Positions 1 through 12,269 of a DNA stretch of 64,000 nucleotides are shown here, one piece after another; the stretch's first letter is position 1, and each line of letters begins with the position of its first letter. The notes below the pieces were generated by a model. It was not told the origin of the DNA, did not search any database, and saw only the letters and a list, made by a program, of their open reading frames with translations. Both the position numbers and the translations under genes were made by a program. Source of the DNA: Cotesia glomerata (lineage: Eukaryota; Arthropoda; Insecta; Hymenoptera; Braconidae); assembly GCF_020080835.1 (NCBI RefSeq), contig NC_058165.1, forward strand, positions 15,927,915-15,991,914, read 5' to 3'.

Positions 1-114
1 GCAAATTAAATAAACCATTGTAATGATTTTCAAAAATCAATTTGTTCTTCATGTAAAATAAAATTAAAAAACACTGTATTTTTACTTTTTCATTTTTTTT
101 TTCAAATTTAAATA

Positions 115-1495
115 AAGTAAAAGCCCCTATATAACACTCTAATAGGGATCATAAATAATTGAATTATTTTATCGTGTTTCAAACCAATATTGTGAACTTT
201 TTTTTTTATAGGACACCTTAATCATTGTTTTTACTTATATAATTTAATTATCTTTGATAGCAATAGATAGCACAGAAAAAAAGGTTCACTTGAGCCAAAA
301 AAATATTTTTCTTCCTAATTATTTTCTTGAGCGAAAAAAAAAATTTTTCGGAAATTAAAAAAAATTTTTTTGTAAATTTAAAAATTAAAAGAAACAATTT
401 TGGAACGTACTTGGTGTGCATGATTGTGTACTTTAATTTTTTTTAAAAGTCCTAGTAGATAGATTTTAGGAATTTCATAAAAAGTGAAATATTTTGTAAC
501 CAAGCACACTAAATACGTTCCAAAATTGTTTCTTTTAATTTTTAAATTTACAAAAAAATTTTTTTTAATTTCCGAAAATCATATACAACCATATCGGTTA
601 CTTGAATTTTTTAATTTTTTATTTTATATCTTTTTGTAAAGAAATAAAAATTTTTTTTCTTAATAGTCTTATGAACGTGCACTTGGCGCAATTTTTTTTA
701 CAGTGAAACTGTTTTTGCTCGGATTTTTCTTTCTATGTATTTATAATTGACGGTGCAAAAATTCAAAGAGCCGATTATTGACATACTATTGAACCTATTA
801 TTGACAGGTCTTTTATTACAGTTAAATTTATATTAACAATAATCATTTTTACTAACTAATGCAAAACTATTAATAATTTTTATTATTTTAAAATTCGTTT
901 AAGACCTAGCTTTTCTATATTTTAACCAGGTTTTTTTAGCAATTTTTTCTAGTGTCAAATACTTTGATTCTTATAAAATCACGACAGAATGTAAACGTTA
1001 ATACGTTGATATGTATGTTGAGGGGGTTGGGTTACCTTACATTATGACCTATGTCGTTAGTTGACGCAAGTTAATTTTTGTGTCCCCATCATTAACATCC
1101 GCTATTTTAAAATTAATTTTAACTCGATAAAGTATAAATAAATGATTATATGGTTATTTAGACTATAAATAATCTAAAATAATTTTAAACAATGCAGTTA
1201 CGTGAAGAAAAACATTGAGAAATCTGGATTTGAAAATAAGGTCTTTTTTAACAATATTGTTAAGAAATTATAAACGTATAAGCAGTTTTGGGCTACTTGA
1301 AAAAATGAAATTTTTTTGCGGTAAATAGTTTAAGCCTTGGGATTAAATTTTACTATTTTTTAATTTTAAAACTATGTAAAATTGTCATGAAATATCAATT
1401 GTTAATTGTTATTAACAGGTTTTAATAATGAAATAATAAAATTAAATAGGATGTCAATAGTGAGGACCCTGTCTATAATAGGGGCTCTTACCTTA
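115..1495. mobile_element. TIR DNA element, copy A
   Basis: Both ends carry the same inverted motif, GTAAAAGCCCCTAT near 117 and its complement ending near 1491. The interior matches, in reverse orientation, a second copy at about 23318-24897. This copy is interrupted near 271-760 by unrelated repeat DNA (a fragment of the CACAGAAA element and a hairpin). No coding potential is seen, so it is a non-autonomous element; the superfamily is not recognised. Confidence 0.6.
271..735. repeat. Insertion in copy A: CACAGAAA-element fragment plus hairpin repeat
   Basis: Positions 271-345 match the end of the elements at 32889 and 42769. Positions 346-405 and 519-580 are inverted copies of one another, forming a large hairpin. 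The segment 519-730 is repeated almost exactly at 55649-55860, where it interrupts a transposase gene, so it is a mobile or dispersed unit. Confidence 0.5.
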
Positions 1496-2649
1496 CCTGA
1501 AATTAAAAAAAAATTAAAATTAAAACTATAACTGATAAAAGAATTTATTAATTATCAATAAATTCAATTCGAAAATAACTCGTTGAAAAATGGAATATAA
1601 GTGAATAATTTTTAACGATTAATAAATATTTATTGAAGCAAGATAAATTTATTAAAAGTTAGCAATTATTTTTAAATAGTAAATAAATATTTATCAAGTT
1701 AATAAATTTTATTTAATAAATGATTTATTAATTGTTAATAAATACAGTCGTTGTCATTGATTTGTAACGGTTGGCAATGATTCGGGTAGAATAAAAAATT
1801 CTCAATCGGGACATCTCTCACTAAAAATTTCAATTAATAATATGTTCAGAAAATAAAAAAAATATACGAAACTATTAAGAAAATTCACATAAAATAAATA
1901 ATTGTAAGCTCAGACAAACATAATTATAGAAATTTATCCAAATAAAAATTACTATGCATAAACATAATTGAAGATGAAAAATTCCTACATGGTAAATCAC
2001 CAGAGAAATAATTTGAATATTAAAAACCATACAAATAAAATATTTCAAATAAATTTGATGTTTCAATTAAAAGAAAATAAATAAAATATTAGTCTCCTTA
2101 TAATTACAGTCTTAAAATGAACAATATCAAATAACTATAGCTCAATATAAAGACATTTACTAAATTATTAGATCATATTATCATACAAAATTAAAATTAA
2201 AAAGGCCTAAAATTAGAAAACAGTCCATTGAAACAATTTAAATTTTTAAAAAATGGAATTATAAAAAGAAGATACAAAGGAAATTAAAAAATAATGACAA
2301 ACCTAAATTCAGACAATTTGATTAAAAGACATCAAGGTTATTTGAGATATACACAAATGAACAACTCTGAATATAGAAAAGCTTTACAAATGAACATCTC
2401 TAATTATGGACAAGAAAATTCGGAAATCTCTCAATTTGGACATCTCTCATTGAAGAAAACAAAAAAAAATACAATATTTTCTGAATTAAAAAATTAAAAA
2501 ATAAGTAATAGTTTAAAAAAACACGCTTTAATCTAAAACCAAACTAAAAAGTAGGAATACATTTATGGATAATTCAAAATGTAGTCAAAGTGATTAATAA
2601 AAAAAAATCGTTTTTATATAAATAAGTGTGAGGATCAGATAAAAACAAT

Positions 2650-2848
2650 GGCTGCGTTCAAGTTTACTAAGTTCTTAGCAGATCTGAGCATATCTTGTAG
2701 CAAAAACTTAAAATAAATATATTATTTTTTTTTTTTACTCTATAATAAAACAATGCAAGGTATATTTATTTAAGTGTGTCTAAAATTAATTTTTCTGGTA
2801 GATAAAGTCAGCCCTGCTCAGAACTTAGTAAACCTGAACGCAGCCATT
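2650..2848. mobile_element. Nested MITE of about 200 bp
   Basis: Starts ATGGCTGCGTTCAAGTTTAC and ends with the inverted version near 2848. The terminal inverted repeats are about 35 bp with few mismatches. It sits between the arms of the larger foldback element and has no coding potential. Confidence 0.6.
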
Positions 2849-3109
2849 TGTTCAAGGGTTATAAACTCTGCACCAAGACATCTTCGGAGAACTCTGCTAA
2901 AAAATTAATTTTTATTCATCATAGATAATGTACGACTAGTATATGTTGCGCGCGCAAGCGCGCGTGTGAATTTAGTATGGAATTATCTATATTTTCATAC
3001 TTATGATATTATGATATATTTGACCAATCACGTTACGAATAGTTGGTCTTATTGTGTATATTTTCATATTTTTCATCTAAATGATAAGAGTGGATTTTTT
3101 AATTTTTAG

Positions 3110-3350
3110 GTAGATTTTTGAGGGTGGTGGTGCCGATTGAGTATCAGCACCGGCACGTGCTCGAGTCGCGGCTAATTGCGCGGTTGTAATTTCCATTGCG
3201 CCGATACGCGATGATCCGTTTTGATGATGCACTGAATTTGATGATTGAGACAAGTCGCCCGCCATCTAGTCGTCGCTCAAATTGTTCAGGTCGTAGGAGT
3301 ACGCGGTCAATGCTGCGTTCATCGCTGATGACTAGAGTCAATGACGAGAG
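3110..3350 (-). other. GC-richer core of the foldback element, possible captured gene fragment
   Basis: This stretch is much richer in CG dinucleotides than its surroundings. Two overlapping minus-strand reading frames of 62 and 65 codons cover it, neither recognised. One begins Met-Ala-Gly-Asp-Leu and is rich in Ser, Thr and Ala. It may be a captured piece of a host or retroelement gene; nothing in it identifies a family. Confidence 0.3.
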
Positions 3351-4243
3351 TTACTTATGTTAAACTTTTCTTTCTTGCCTAATAAGGTGATACTATGATA
3401 AAATTCATAAAGACCAGTTCAATAGATAGATTTCTAAAAAATTTGGTTTTATATTAAAGCGTGTTTTTTTTAACTATTACTTATTTTTTAATTTTTTAAT
3501 TCAGAAAATATTGTATTTTTTTTTGTTTTCTTCAATGAGAGATGTCCAAATTGAGAGATTTCCGAATTTTCTTGTCCATAATTAGAGATGTTCATTTGTA
3601 AAGCTTTTCTATATTCAAAGTTGTTCATTTGTGTATATGTCAAATAACCTTGATGTCTTTTAATCAAATTGTCTGAATTTAGGTTTGTCATTATTTTTTA
3701 ATTTCCTTTGTATCTTCTTTTTATAATTCCATTTTTTTTAAATTTAAATTGTTTCAATGGACTATTTTCTAATTTTAGACCTTTTCAATTTTAATTTTGT
3801 ATGATAATATGATCTAATAATTTAGTAAATGTCTTTATATTGAGCTATAGTTATTTGATATTGTTTATTTTTAAGACTGTAATTATAAGGAGACTAATAT
3901 TTTATTTATTTTCTTTTAATTGAAACATCAAATTTATTTGAAATATTTTATTTGTATAGTTTTTAATATTCAAATTATTTCTCTGGTGATTTACCATGTA
4001 GGAATTTTTCATCTTCAATTATGTTTATGCATAGTAATTTTTATTTGGATAAATTTCTATAATTATGTTTGTCTGAGCTTACAACTATTTATTTTATGTG
4101 AATTTTCTTCATAGTTTCGTCTATTTTTTTTATTTTCTGAACATATTATTAATTGAAATTTTTAGTGAGAGATGTCCAAATTGAGAATTTTTTATTCTAC
4201 CCGAATCATTGCCAGCCGTTACAAATCAATGACGACGACTGTA

Positions 4244-4797
4244 TTTATTATTAAATGTTAAAAAATAATTAAATAAAGCCTATTAATTATTAAATCATAA
4301 ATTTAAAAAAAAAAGTCGAACCTTAAATAAAGTATTGCAATAAAAAATATTTTTCGGTTGATTTGGTCACAACCACAAACGTATCGTCGATATAAAAAGC
4401 GTATCGACTACATAAAAAGCGTATTTCGCAGAGCGTGATTCAATTACCAATTCCCAACTACGGCGTTATTTGTTCTAGCTTGTTGCTCGTGATTTGTGAG
4501 CACCAGATCAACTGTCAGATAATTCTCGGACTGAAATTCACTTTCCAATACTTGTACATATTACTTTCCAATTTATTTACCAACGTCATCCATCTTTCGG
4601 TTTATGTATCTCTGGAAATAACTCACCAAAAAACCAACCTTACTTCATAGCTATTTATTCTAGACACGCAAGAATTAAAATCTGACATCTCACAATTAAA
4701 CTCATTATTTAAATTTAAATTTTAATCCAACTATCAATAATTAATCAATAGTTAATAAAAATAAAAAACATGTATTTAAACAAGAATAAAAAAAAAA
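4244..4797. other. TTF2 3' flank
   Basis: AT-rich, with no convincing gene. A minus-strand AATAAA motif at 4654-4659, about 140 bp past the TTF2 stop, is a possible polyadenylation signal for that gene. Repeats of a CGTATCG motif lie at 4380-4425. Confidence 0.4.
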
Positions 4798-7700
4798 CTA
4801 TTGGAAAAGTTTGCGCAAGTCGTCAAGAGTCAGCCGGTTGCCGCTTCGGTAAGATCCAGGAGTGAGAATAGAGGCAGCGAGCTCGAGCTTGTGCTCCTGG
4901 AGTTCCTTGACCCGATCCTCGATAGTGTCATCAGTGATGAACTTGTAGACAAACACATTCTTGGTCTGTCCCATTCTGTAAATGCGATCCTGCGCCTGGC
5001 ACTCTAGCTGAGGATTCCAGTGGATGTCGACGAACAGAATGTGATTTCCCCCAGTAAGATTGAGGCCAACCCCGCCAGCAGTCAGCGACAGCAGCAAAAT
5101 GTTAGTGTCACTCTCAGGATTGTTGAACTCCTCGACCACCGTCTGCCGATCTCTGACATTAACTGCGCCAGAGAAAACCGCGCACTTAGCACCAGGAACT
5201 TCTCTCAAGCAGCTCCGGAAAATGCTCAAGAAACTCGTCCACTGGGACACAATGATCAACTTGTCTTTCAGAGCAAGTATTTCCTTAACCCGTTCCATCA
5301 CAGCTCTCACTTTAGAGCTTTTGCGCGCTTTTTCAAACACCGGGTTGCTCATTACTAAAATATCATTAATATCATCCGAATTCTGGCCAATATTTTTCAG
5401 ATCTGAAATTTTCTTCAAGTCAATCTCCTCCTTATCATCACTCCCGTCGATTCCAATTGTGTTAACATCATTTTGCTCTATCAACCCGTGAATCAACGAG
5501 GGATGGCAGCACAATTGTCTTAACCTCAAAATTAAAACAAAAATCCAAACCATTCCTGAACTTTTTATTTCTCCAGCATTGTCCGCTAAATACTGCAAAT
5601 CATTAGCAGTAAATGCATTTTGTTTCCCTCGGCCTCTCCCTCTCCCGCGCCCTCTACCTCTACCCCCACCTCGCCCCCGTCCGCCATTTTGTCTCCGTCC
5701 GCCATTTCGTGAAGAGTTAACAGAATCATACCCAGCAAAACCTCCGTAAGTCATAGTACCTAATCTTTGACCTTTGTTAGCTCTCATCATCAAAAACTGT
5801 GCAAACAAATTCTTAGAAAGCGCCATGACATTTTGATAAGCTTTACGTTCATCATCATCCAACGTAACTACAATTGTTTCGATTGTATGATCGGGTAAGC
5901 GATCCATTGCACCTTTGTTCTGAAGCTCCTCTTTAGTACGCCTTAACATAAAAGTTTTGATAAAAGTTGTCAGCCGCTCATTGCCTGCTACGCCATTTTG
6001 GATGGTATTCTGAAAAGTGCTTGGATCATCGAAGGGTGCAAGCCGTAAAAATTTAATTATCGAGTAAAAATCCTCGTAACGATTGTGAATTGGTGTACCA
6101 GTGAGAGCCCAGCGATGAGTAGCTACCAAGTCGCATACAGATTGGCAAAATTTAGCGCTGGGGTTCCGGATTATGTGAGCTTCGTCGAGAATCACGCGCT
6201 GCCATTTGATCCGGGCTATCACGCCTGGTTCGGTAGGAGATTTAAGAGAATACTCACGTGCTACTAGGTTGTAGGTCGTTATTACGACGTCGTAACGCGC
6301 CAGCAGACGACGGTCGCAGGTTCGCTGGGTTCCGTGGTAAATTTTAGCCATTAAAATGTTTTCATGGCAGTGATTTTTTATCTCGTTCTTCCACTGCTGA
6401 AGCAGGGATGCTGGACAGATCACCAGGGTTTTTCCTTTCACCTGAGCGACTTTGGGTACCGAGACAGACTCCGGGTCTGATATTGAGGTACTAGCGGGTG
6501 GATCTTCATCCTCAGAATCTAAGTGGTCTTCGTTTGTTTTTACAATCAGAGAAATCATTGTCAGGGTCTTTCCAAGACCCATATCATCGGCGAGGATGCC
6601 ACTGGGAGGGTTCTTACGTTCTCGCCAGAGCAACCAGGCCAACGCGTGCTCTTGGTGAGGCTTCAGCTGGGTCTTGATGCCTTCTGGGGTTTTCTCACGC
6701 TGGTTTTCACTTGGGCAGGTTAAGAGAGTGCCATGCAACACTTGGAGCTTCTTCATGGACAGGCGGGATCCAGGGGATTGAGTTTGACTGTCTTTGGTTG
6801 ATAAAACCGTATCGTACTCTTTTCGCAGACGGTCAAGCTCAGATTCTTTGAACTCTAGCATGTCTTTTTGACGCTGGCCTTTGTCTTGGAGCTTATCTAA
6901 GTCGCAAGTTTCGATAATTGTCTGTAAGAGTGGTTTTATAATTGTGAGTTGGGATTTTTGTTTTATGAGTAGGTTTTTTATTTTTTTAAAGACTTACGCG
7001 ATAGTGCTCGATTTCTTTTTCCGTGGCTTCTATTTCTTTTATTAATTCTTCGGTCTTTGAAGCTATCTCCGGGTCGAATTTGTCTTCAAAGGAATCGAAT
7101 TTTGGAAGGTTATTTAGATTAAATTCTTCATTCATCTCGTCTGAATCATTTTCAGAGTTATCTGTAGGAAAATAATTTAATTTTAAATTGGAATTTTTTT
7201 ATTTTTTCAATTTTTTATTTCTTTAATTTTTTATTTTTATAAAAATCATTGAATTTAATGGAATAATTATGAAGATAAAATTAGAAGATATCTGATTTTT
7301 TTTTAGGTTTAATAAATAAATTAGTATTGAAGAATTTTTCAATAAATAAATTAGAATTGAAGAATTTTTTAAGAATTAAATTAGATTTATTACATTTCTG
7401 TAAGAAAAACATTTTTTTTTTAGTTTTTTTGGTAATAAATAGTTTAAAAAATTTCATGAAATGTGTCAAATGTCTGCTGATTAAATTATCATTAATAATT
7501 GTTATTTTTTGTCAAGAAAAAAATTAATTCTATTTTTTTTTGTTTTAAAATAAATACAAATTTTATATTTAATAAATATTAAAAAAATTTTTTAGTTACT
7601 TAAATAATAAATAAAAAATAAACTAACCTGAATCGGAATCAAGACCATCAACAATTTCTTCTTTTACCACTTCAAGATTAATTATACCCGCGTCTGAAAC

Positions 7701-9536
7701 AAAAAAAAACTAATTATTGTCTTTACATTCTTACACTATTATAATTATACAAATAAAATTTTTACAATTTTTTTTTTCAAATTCTTTGAACGAAAAATAA
7801 ACAATTATTTATTTACAAAACAAAAAATTGGAAAATTTTGTGATACTAAAAATTGATAAAAATTTTATTTTTTTTTGACACTGAAGTACGCAGACATTAA
7901 AATTTTTTTCAGAATTTTATAACAATAAAATTATTCTAAAATAAAGGATTGTAAAAAAATTCCATATATGAAAATTGAAAAAAAAAAGTTATTAGTAAAT
8001 TTTAATGATGGTTATTAGTAAAAATTTTTAGAAATTTTATTTTTATTGCAATTGATCTGTTATAAAAATTTTAAAAATTGAAAATTGTTAGCTAACTTCA
8101 GTATCGTTTTTTGTTTTTATTGAAAATAATATCACGAAAAAATTAGAAGAAAAATCTATAAGGAAGTTTGAAAAAATTTGAGTGTAATTTTTGAAAAATA
8201 TTTTTAAAAATTTTGATTTAGTTGATGAAAAAAATCTAAAAATTGTTAAAAATTTGACTTCAGCATTATAAAATTTTAATATTAAAATTTGTAGACATAA
8301 TTTTCAATTTTTACTAAGAAAAAAATTATTTATTTATTGTAAAAAATTTGCTATGTTTTCTTTTTCTTTCTAATTTTTACACGCGAAATTTATTTATATA
8401 AATCCTCTTTGACATTCATTCTTGAAAAAAATCTTAAAAATTAATGATATTGAAATTAGCAAATATCTGATAATTTTGAGAATCTTTATTTCAAATCAAT
8501 AATGATTAAAATATTTTAAAAAATTTTCATTTATAATTTTTAAAAATTTTTCTATGTAAAATTTTCAACTAAATTAATTTCATACTAGCGACCTTGCAGT
8601 CACGATGTGACTGCCGTGACTTGTGAACTATAAATAAATAAAATTTAGCTTTATTAAATAATGACTTTCGTTAAATTGCACTGTACTTTTTCAACTATTA
8701 ACGTTTTTCAAGATATAAGCTCATCCCGACGTTACACTCATCAAGAGCTTTCATTTAAGTACCCACATGAGTCTCGATGAGTGTGATGTCGGGGTGAGCT
8801 TGTATCTTTGAAAATGTCAATAGTTCACAAGATACAAGGTCTTTTCTTAATTATGTATTTAGAGATAGAGAATTTTCGAATGCAGCCTAAATGAACTATC
8901 GGTGAGAATGATATGAAATCTTGAAAAGGCATAAATTCAAATCAAAATCTTTGCAATGACACTAAATTTCACTTAAAAAAACCGATTTTATCATATGAAT
9001 ATCCTAGACAAAATTTTTTTTATTCTTTTAATAATATAAATTAATCTAACTGTGATAAAAACCTAAAATAGTTAGACGTCTGCTAGTTTCAGTATCATTA
9101 AAATCAATAAAATGTCTCTTGATTTTAGAATCATGTCAAATTACTACAAAAACAAATTTAATACTTTTTAAAATAAACGTCAACATAAACAAACACAAAA
9201 ATAATCACCGGAAGCATTATTAGGACCATTAAGCTGATTGGCCGACGTACTCGGTCCAGGATTATCCACATCAATAGCCCCATCAGGCTCATCATCAGAG
9301 AACACACTGCAGAGCGTAAACATAGTAAATTAATCAATCGATAAATCAATATTATTATTATTATTATTATAAATAAAATAAACAAACACTTACATCCCAT
9401 CACTGGCGTCAGAATCACTATCAATAAGATAACTGTTATTCAGCACGCGCTTGTAGTTGCGATTATAATCAACTTTTTTTCTTTTTTCCTCCAGCGGAAT
9501 TGATTCCACAGATTTTCTTTTACAACCAAACGACAT
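4798..9536 (-). CDS. TTF2: Transcription termination factor 2 / lodestar-type SNF2 ATPase (5 exons)
   Basis: SNF2-family DNA-dependent ATPase. In this family TTF2/lodestar releases RNA polymerase II and transcripts from DNA using ATP. My gene model joins 9536-9394, 9306-9209, 7693-7628, 7161-6998 and 6921-4798. All introns are GT-AG, phases agree, and the total is 864 codons. Seen in the protein: Walker A GLGKT at residues 272-276, DEAH at 403-406, LTGTP at about 430-434, the RRT block at about 484, then an Arg-Gly repeat (about 563-589) between the two helicase lobes. Motifs V and VI follow: TAGGVGLNL near 771, then QDRIYRMGQ near 801. The acidic, Ser-rich N-terminus is short; the animal proteins exceed 1,000 residues and I see no GRF zinc finger. 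The start is the first ATG of exon 1. RAD5/HLTF relatives are the main alternative, but the KTLVICPASLL and VVITTYNLVA blocks favour TTF2. Confidence 0.88.
7162..9208 (-). other. TTF2 introns with MITE-like DNA
   Basis: The two larger introns (7162-7627 and 7694-9208, split by the 66-bp exon 7628-7693) are AT-rich and non-coding. The second contains a compact repeat (8587-8843) and fragments of the GTTAGCCGAC-type MITE family (for example 7985-8100). No genes are seen. Confidence 0.6.
8587..8843. repeat. Compact palindromic MITE in a TTF2 intron
   Basis: Starts GACCTTGCAGTCACGATG and ends with an imperfect inverse (ACAAGATACAAGGTC). The inner part, about 8690-8835, is itself palindromic around the words TCATCAAGAGCTTTCATT and ACCCACATGAG. 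Related copies lie at about 53950-54060, 54206-54300, 56515-56625 and 61455-61671. Confidence 0.6.
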
Positions 9537-10060
9537 TTTTTACACTCGCGGTTAATAACAACAAATAATAAATAATTAAAATTATTTAAAACAAAACTTT
9601 AATAAATATTATTTAAAATTAATAATTAATAAATAATAAATACATTCAAAATGTAATTTTATTTTTTACATGTCAGCGCTTTGTCTATGACAAAAAATAG
9701 CTGACAAAAACACGAACGAACCTGTCAACTATCTTTGAGCGTTCAGGATTGCACTGCGGGATCGGGACTCGGGCACTTGGGACTTGACACTCAACTCGGG
9801 TGCGAGCTTCTCTTGTCTCATGTCGCTCATTGGCTTTGATTTTTAACGGTTACAGTTTTACAATTCTGGGTTTCCTATTGGCCGCTGAAATTCAAAACTA
9901 GCTAATGGGGCAAAAGCGTTCCGTTGGATTCCGCGCTCTGATTGGCCGAAAGTAAACTCGGCTGTTTTTTACGGAATCACGGCTTGACCGATGTGCTTGC
10001 ACACAACACAGCACTTCACATCACGCTGACCTCCCAGGTACGCCGGTAAGCTTCCGCGAT
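9537..10060. promoter_or_regulatory. TTF2 upstream region, possible bidirectional promoter
   Basis: Directly upstream of the TTF2 start codon. Positions 9720-10060 are clearly richer in G, C and CpG than the flanks, as expected for an open promoter. On the plus strand a GTAAGC donor-like site follows at about 10047, which could end a non-coding first exon of a divergent gene. No TATA box is claimed. Confidence 0.4.
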
Positions 10061-10136
10061 CGTTGCTCATTTTGTTTTCATGTTTCTTGAGACAATTAAC
10101 TGTTATTTATTGAAAATATTTATTTAATTAATAATA

Positions 10137-10325
10137 CTAAAGTTAGCCGATGTTTTTAATTTTATGATTTATTTTTCATTTATTAAATTAGAACGAAAAA
10201 ATATTTTTAAAAAATTATACTTCAAGTTTTTTAAAAATGAAATTATTTAAAAATTTTTTTTTTAATCATTTTTGCAATAAAAAAAATTCTAAAAATTTTT
10301 AGATATCGGCTAACTTAATTTTCAT
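10137..10325. repeat. GTTAGCCGA-type MITE
   Basis: About 190 bp, bounded by AAAGTTAGCCGATG and the inverse ATCGGCTAACTT. Highly similar copies lie at 18460-18655 and 60528-60730, with fragments at about 7985-8100, 16985-17045 and 17225-17395. Non-coding and extremely AT-rich inside. Confidence 0.6.
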
Positions 10326-10541
10326 ATTTAATTAGAGTGTTTTATAATTAGAGAATATTATTTGTGATAAATTTCTTGAAATTATGATACTAAAATTAGC
10401 CATGTCATTAAATTTAGCTGTCATTTCACAATTTTTTTAATTTTCTTTAATAAATAAATTATGACAAAAAAAATTATTAAAAAAATGTACTTGTAGAAAT
10501 TTAATGAAATTAAAAATTAAAGTTAAGTTAACCGATATTTA

Positions 10542-11104
10542 ATGAGTGTGAATTCAGCCGACATCCGACAAATGAAAGTTTTCACAATCGATAACTTTGT
10601 GAAAATATCGATTACAATCGTTTTGAAAAGTGATAATGGCGCGTATTCGAATTCTCTTCAAGGGCATTTTTTTAAATTTTTATTCAATTGATTTCCTGAG
10701 CTATAATTTTTAAAATAAAATTTCATTTGGAAATATTGAAAATATATATCGACGAAAATGAATCAAATTCTAGTAATAGAGCATTTTACTTTCAATTTTC
10801 AGGAGCATTTTTTTATTTTTCGCAGAAGATGATTAGGTTCTTCTTTCAGCTATAACTTTTGAAATAATGTTCTAAACGAAAAAAAAAAAAAAAATGCTCT
10901 TCTTTATTTGATCAAATCCTACAGGAGCATTTTTTTTTTTTTTTAATTTTCCAAGTTTAACATATTTATAATTATTTTTTTAATATCCGACAAATTTAAA
11001 TTTTCATCTACAAGCGTGCAAACACTATATATAATTTAAAAAACACTTAGCTCTTGTTTATTTTTTTATAAATTACAAGAGCATTTTTTTTAAAATTAAC
11101 TTTT
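10542..11104 (+). repeat. Left terminal inverted repeat of the Ulp1 transposon
   Basis: Matches the reverse complement of 16296-16855 with a few mismatches over its length, which suggests fairly recent activity. It contains several inverted GAGCATTTTTTT motifs separated by about 50-100 bp, a subterminal arrangement often used as transposase binding sites (inference). Confidence 0.85.
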
Positions 11105-11593
11105 GAGGTAAGTTTTTTTTTTTATATATACTTTTTGTATATTAATTACAAAAACAATTAATTAATATGTAGTTTTTCAATAAATTTACATAAAATTCCA
11201 TTGTTTGCTGAAATTTATTATTTTGTGTTCAATAAACTCTCTGTTTTATCTTTGGAGCTTATAGTTGATCTATTTTTACATTGCAAACGTTGTTCGAATC
11301 TCTCGTTTCTTTTTTTAGTGGCGCTGTACTCAAATATTGGAATGATTTGAACTTTTCAGTTATTGTTAAGCAGACATTGTTGAAAAGATAACATTGTTGA
11401 AATAATATTTTTAAGCAATGTTCTACTTCTTAAAATTTCTTTTTTCTAATCTTTTAGCCATAACATGATTTTTAATTGGTTAATTTTTTTGCTGATAAAA
11501 GGTAATAAAAATGTCAGAAGTAGATACTGTTCTGATCTTACATGAATTAATTTTTATTTCTTTAATTTATTTTAATTTTCGATCAGTGCTGAC

Positions 11594-12269
11594 TTTTACC
11601 AACAAAATTTAACATAAATTGCTTTTTTGTTTTTGGTAAATTTGTACCTGATGATAATTTCAAATTTCGCGATTATGGCTTTTGTCGTCAACCAGGATGT
11701 TCCATAAAATTTAAATTTCATGGAACTACAACTGCTCGTACTACCAACATCAAAATTTTTTCTACATCGGGTTCAACAAACCATCAACTTTCCTTGGCTT
11801 ACGAATTACGTGGATCTGAACGGATAAAATTACAAGACCGGTTAAAGTATGAGAAGCCACGATCGGTTCGTAATTCATTAGTTAATGAGATGAACAAAGA
11901 ACTCGTTAATAGTGATGGTAATCACCAATTTACTTACTCTAGCAATACAGTTCGGAAAGCTCGATCATTAGCACTCAGTAAAAATGACCGTGATCTAAAT
12001 GATGTGGTTGATATTATGTTACGAAAAGCTGATATGAGGCCAATGATCATCCTTACATCAGAGAATACATCCAACCATTTAATATATACCTTGGAATAAA
12101 TGAACAAATTGATCTATTAAAAAAATTTTTAAATCTTGAACTACATTTTGATGCGACTGGATCAGTTGTTAGACCAGCTTATCAAAATTCTAAACGTGTT
12201 TATTATTATGCAGGTGTAGTGAACATTGATAAAAAAATATATCCTGTACTTGAGCTTATCACGAACAAT
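11594..12269 (+). pseudogene. Transposase N-terminus and first catalytic Asp (broken)
   Basis: An open frame runs from after a TGA near 11594 to about 12040, then continues in another frame to 12269. The protein has KFRDYGFCRQPGCS near its start, two Cys that may belong to a zinc finger. After the shift it reads HPYIREYIQPFNIYLG and HFDATGSVVRP, followed by a Tyr-rich strand. The Asp of HFDATGS (codon 12150-12152) is the expected first acid of an RNase H-fold DDE core. No convincing start codon is seen; the first exon may lie upstream. The frame ends where the element at 12270-13178 is inserted. Confidence 0.65.

Larger units (their letters stand above)
1745..4241. mobile_element. Long-armed foldback element with TA duplications (Tc1/mariner-like, non-autonomous)
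   Basis: The ends are inverted copies starting CAGTCGTTGTCATTGATT, each flanked by TA (1743-1744 and 4242-4243). The arms, about 1745-2515 and 3470-4241, are near-perfect inverted repeats of roughly 770 bp, so open reading frames on the two arms are mirror images and are not taken as genes. Between the arms lie a nested MITE (about 2650-2850) and a GC-richer core (3110-3350). TA duplications and a CAGT-type start fit Tc1/mariner mobilisation by inference. An element with similar ends lies at 33442-40282. Confidence 0.75.

Noticed and set aside
1875..4114. Mirror-image open frames of 62-67 codons (1875-2066 with 3920-4114, 2294-2497 with 3488-3691)
   Set aside because: They lie on the arms of one inverted repeat, have no recognisable domains and are AT-driven; not taken as genes.
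4801..6723. Plus-strand frames of up to 143 codons over the TTF2 gene
   Set aside because: Shadows of the conserved minus-strand ATPase, which has clear motifs and consistent introns.
9158..9424. 88-codon minus-strand frame across TTF2 exons 1-2
   Set aside because: It reads through an intron in a hydrophobic, wrong frame; splice sites and phases support the TTF2 model.
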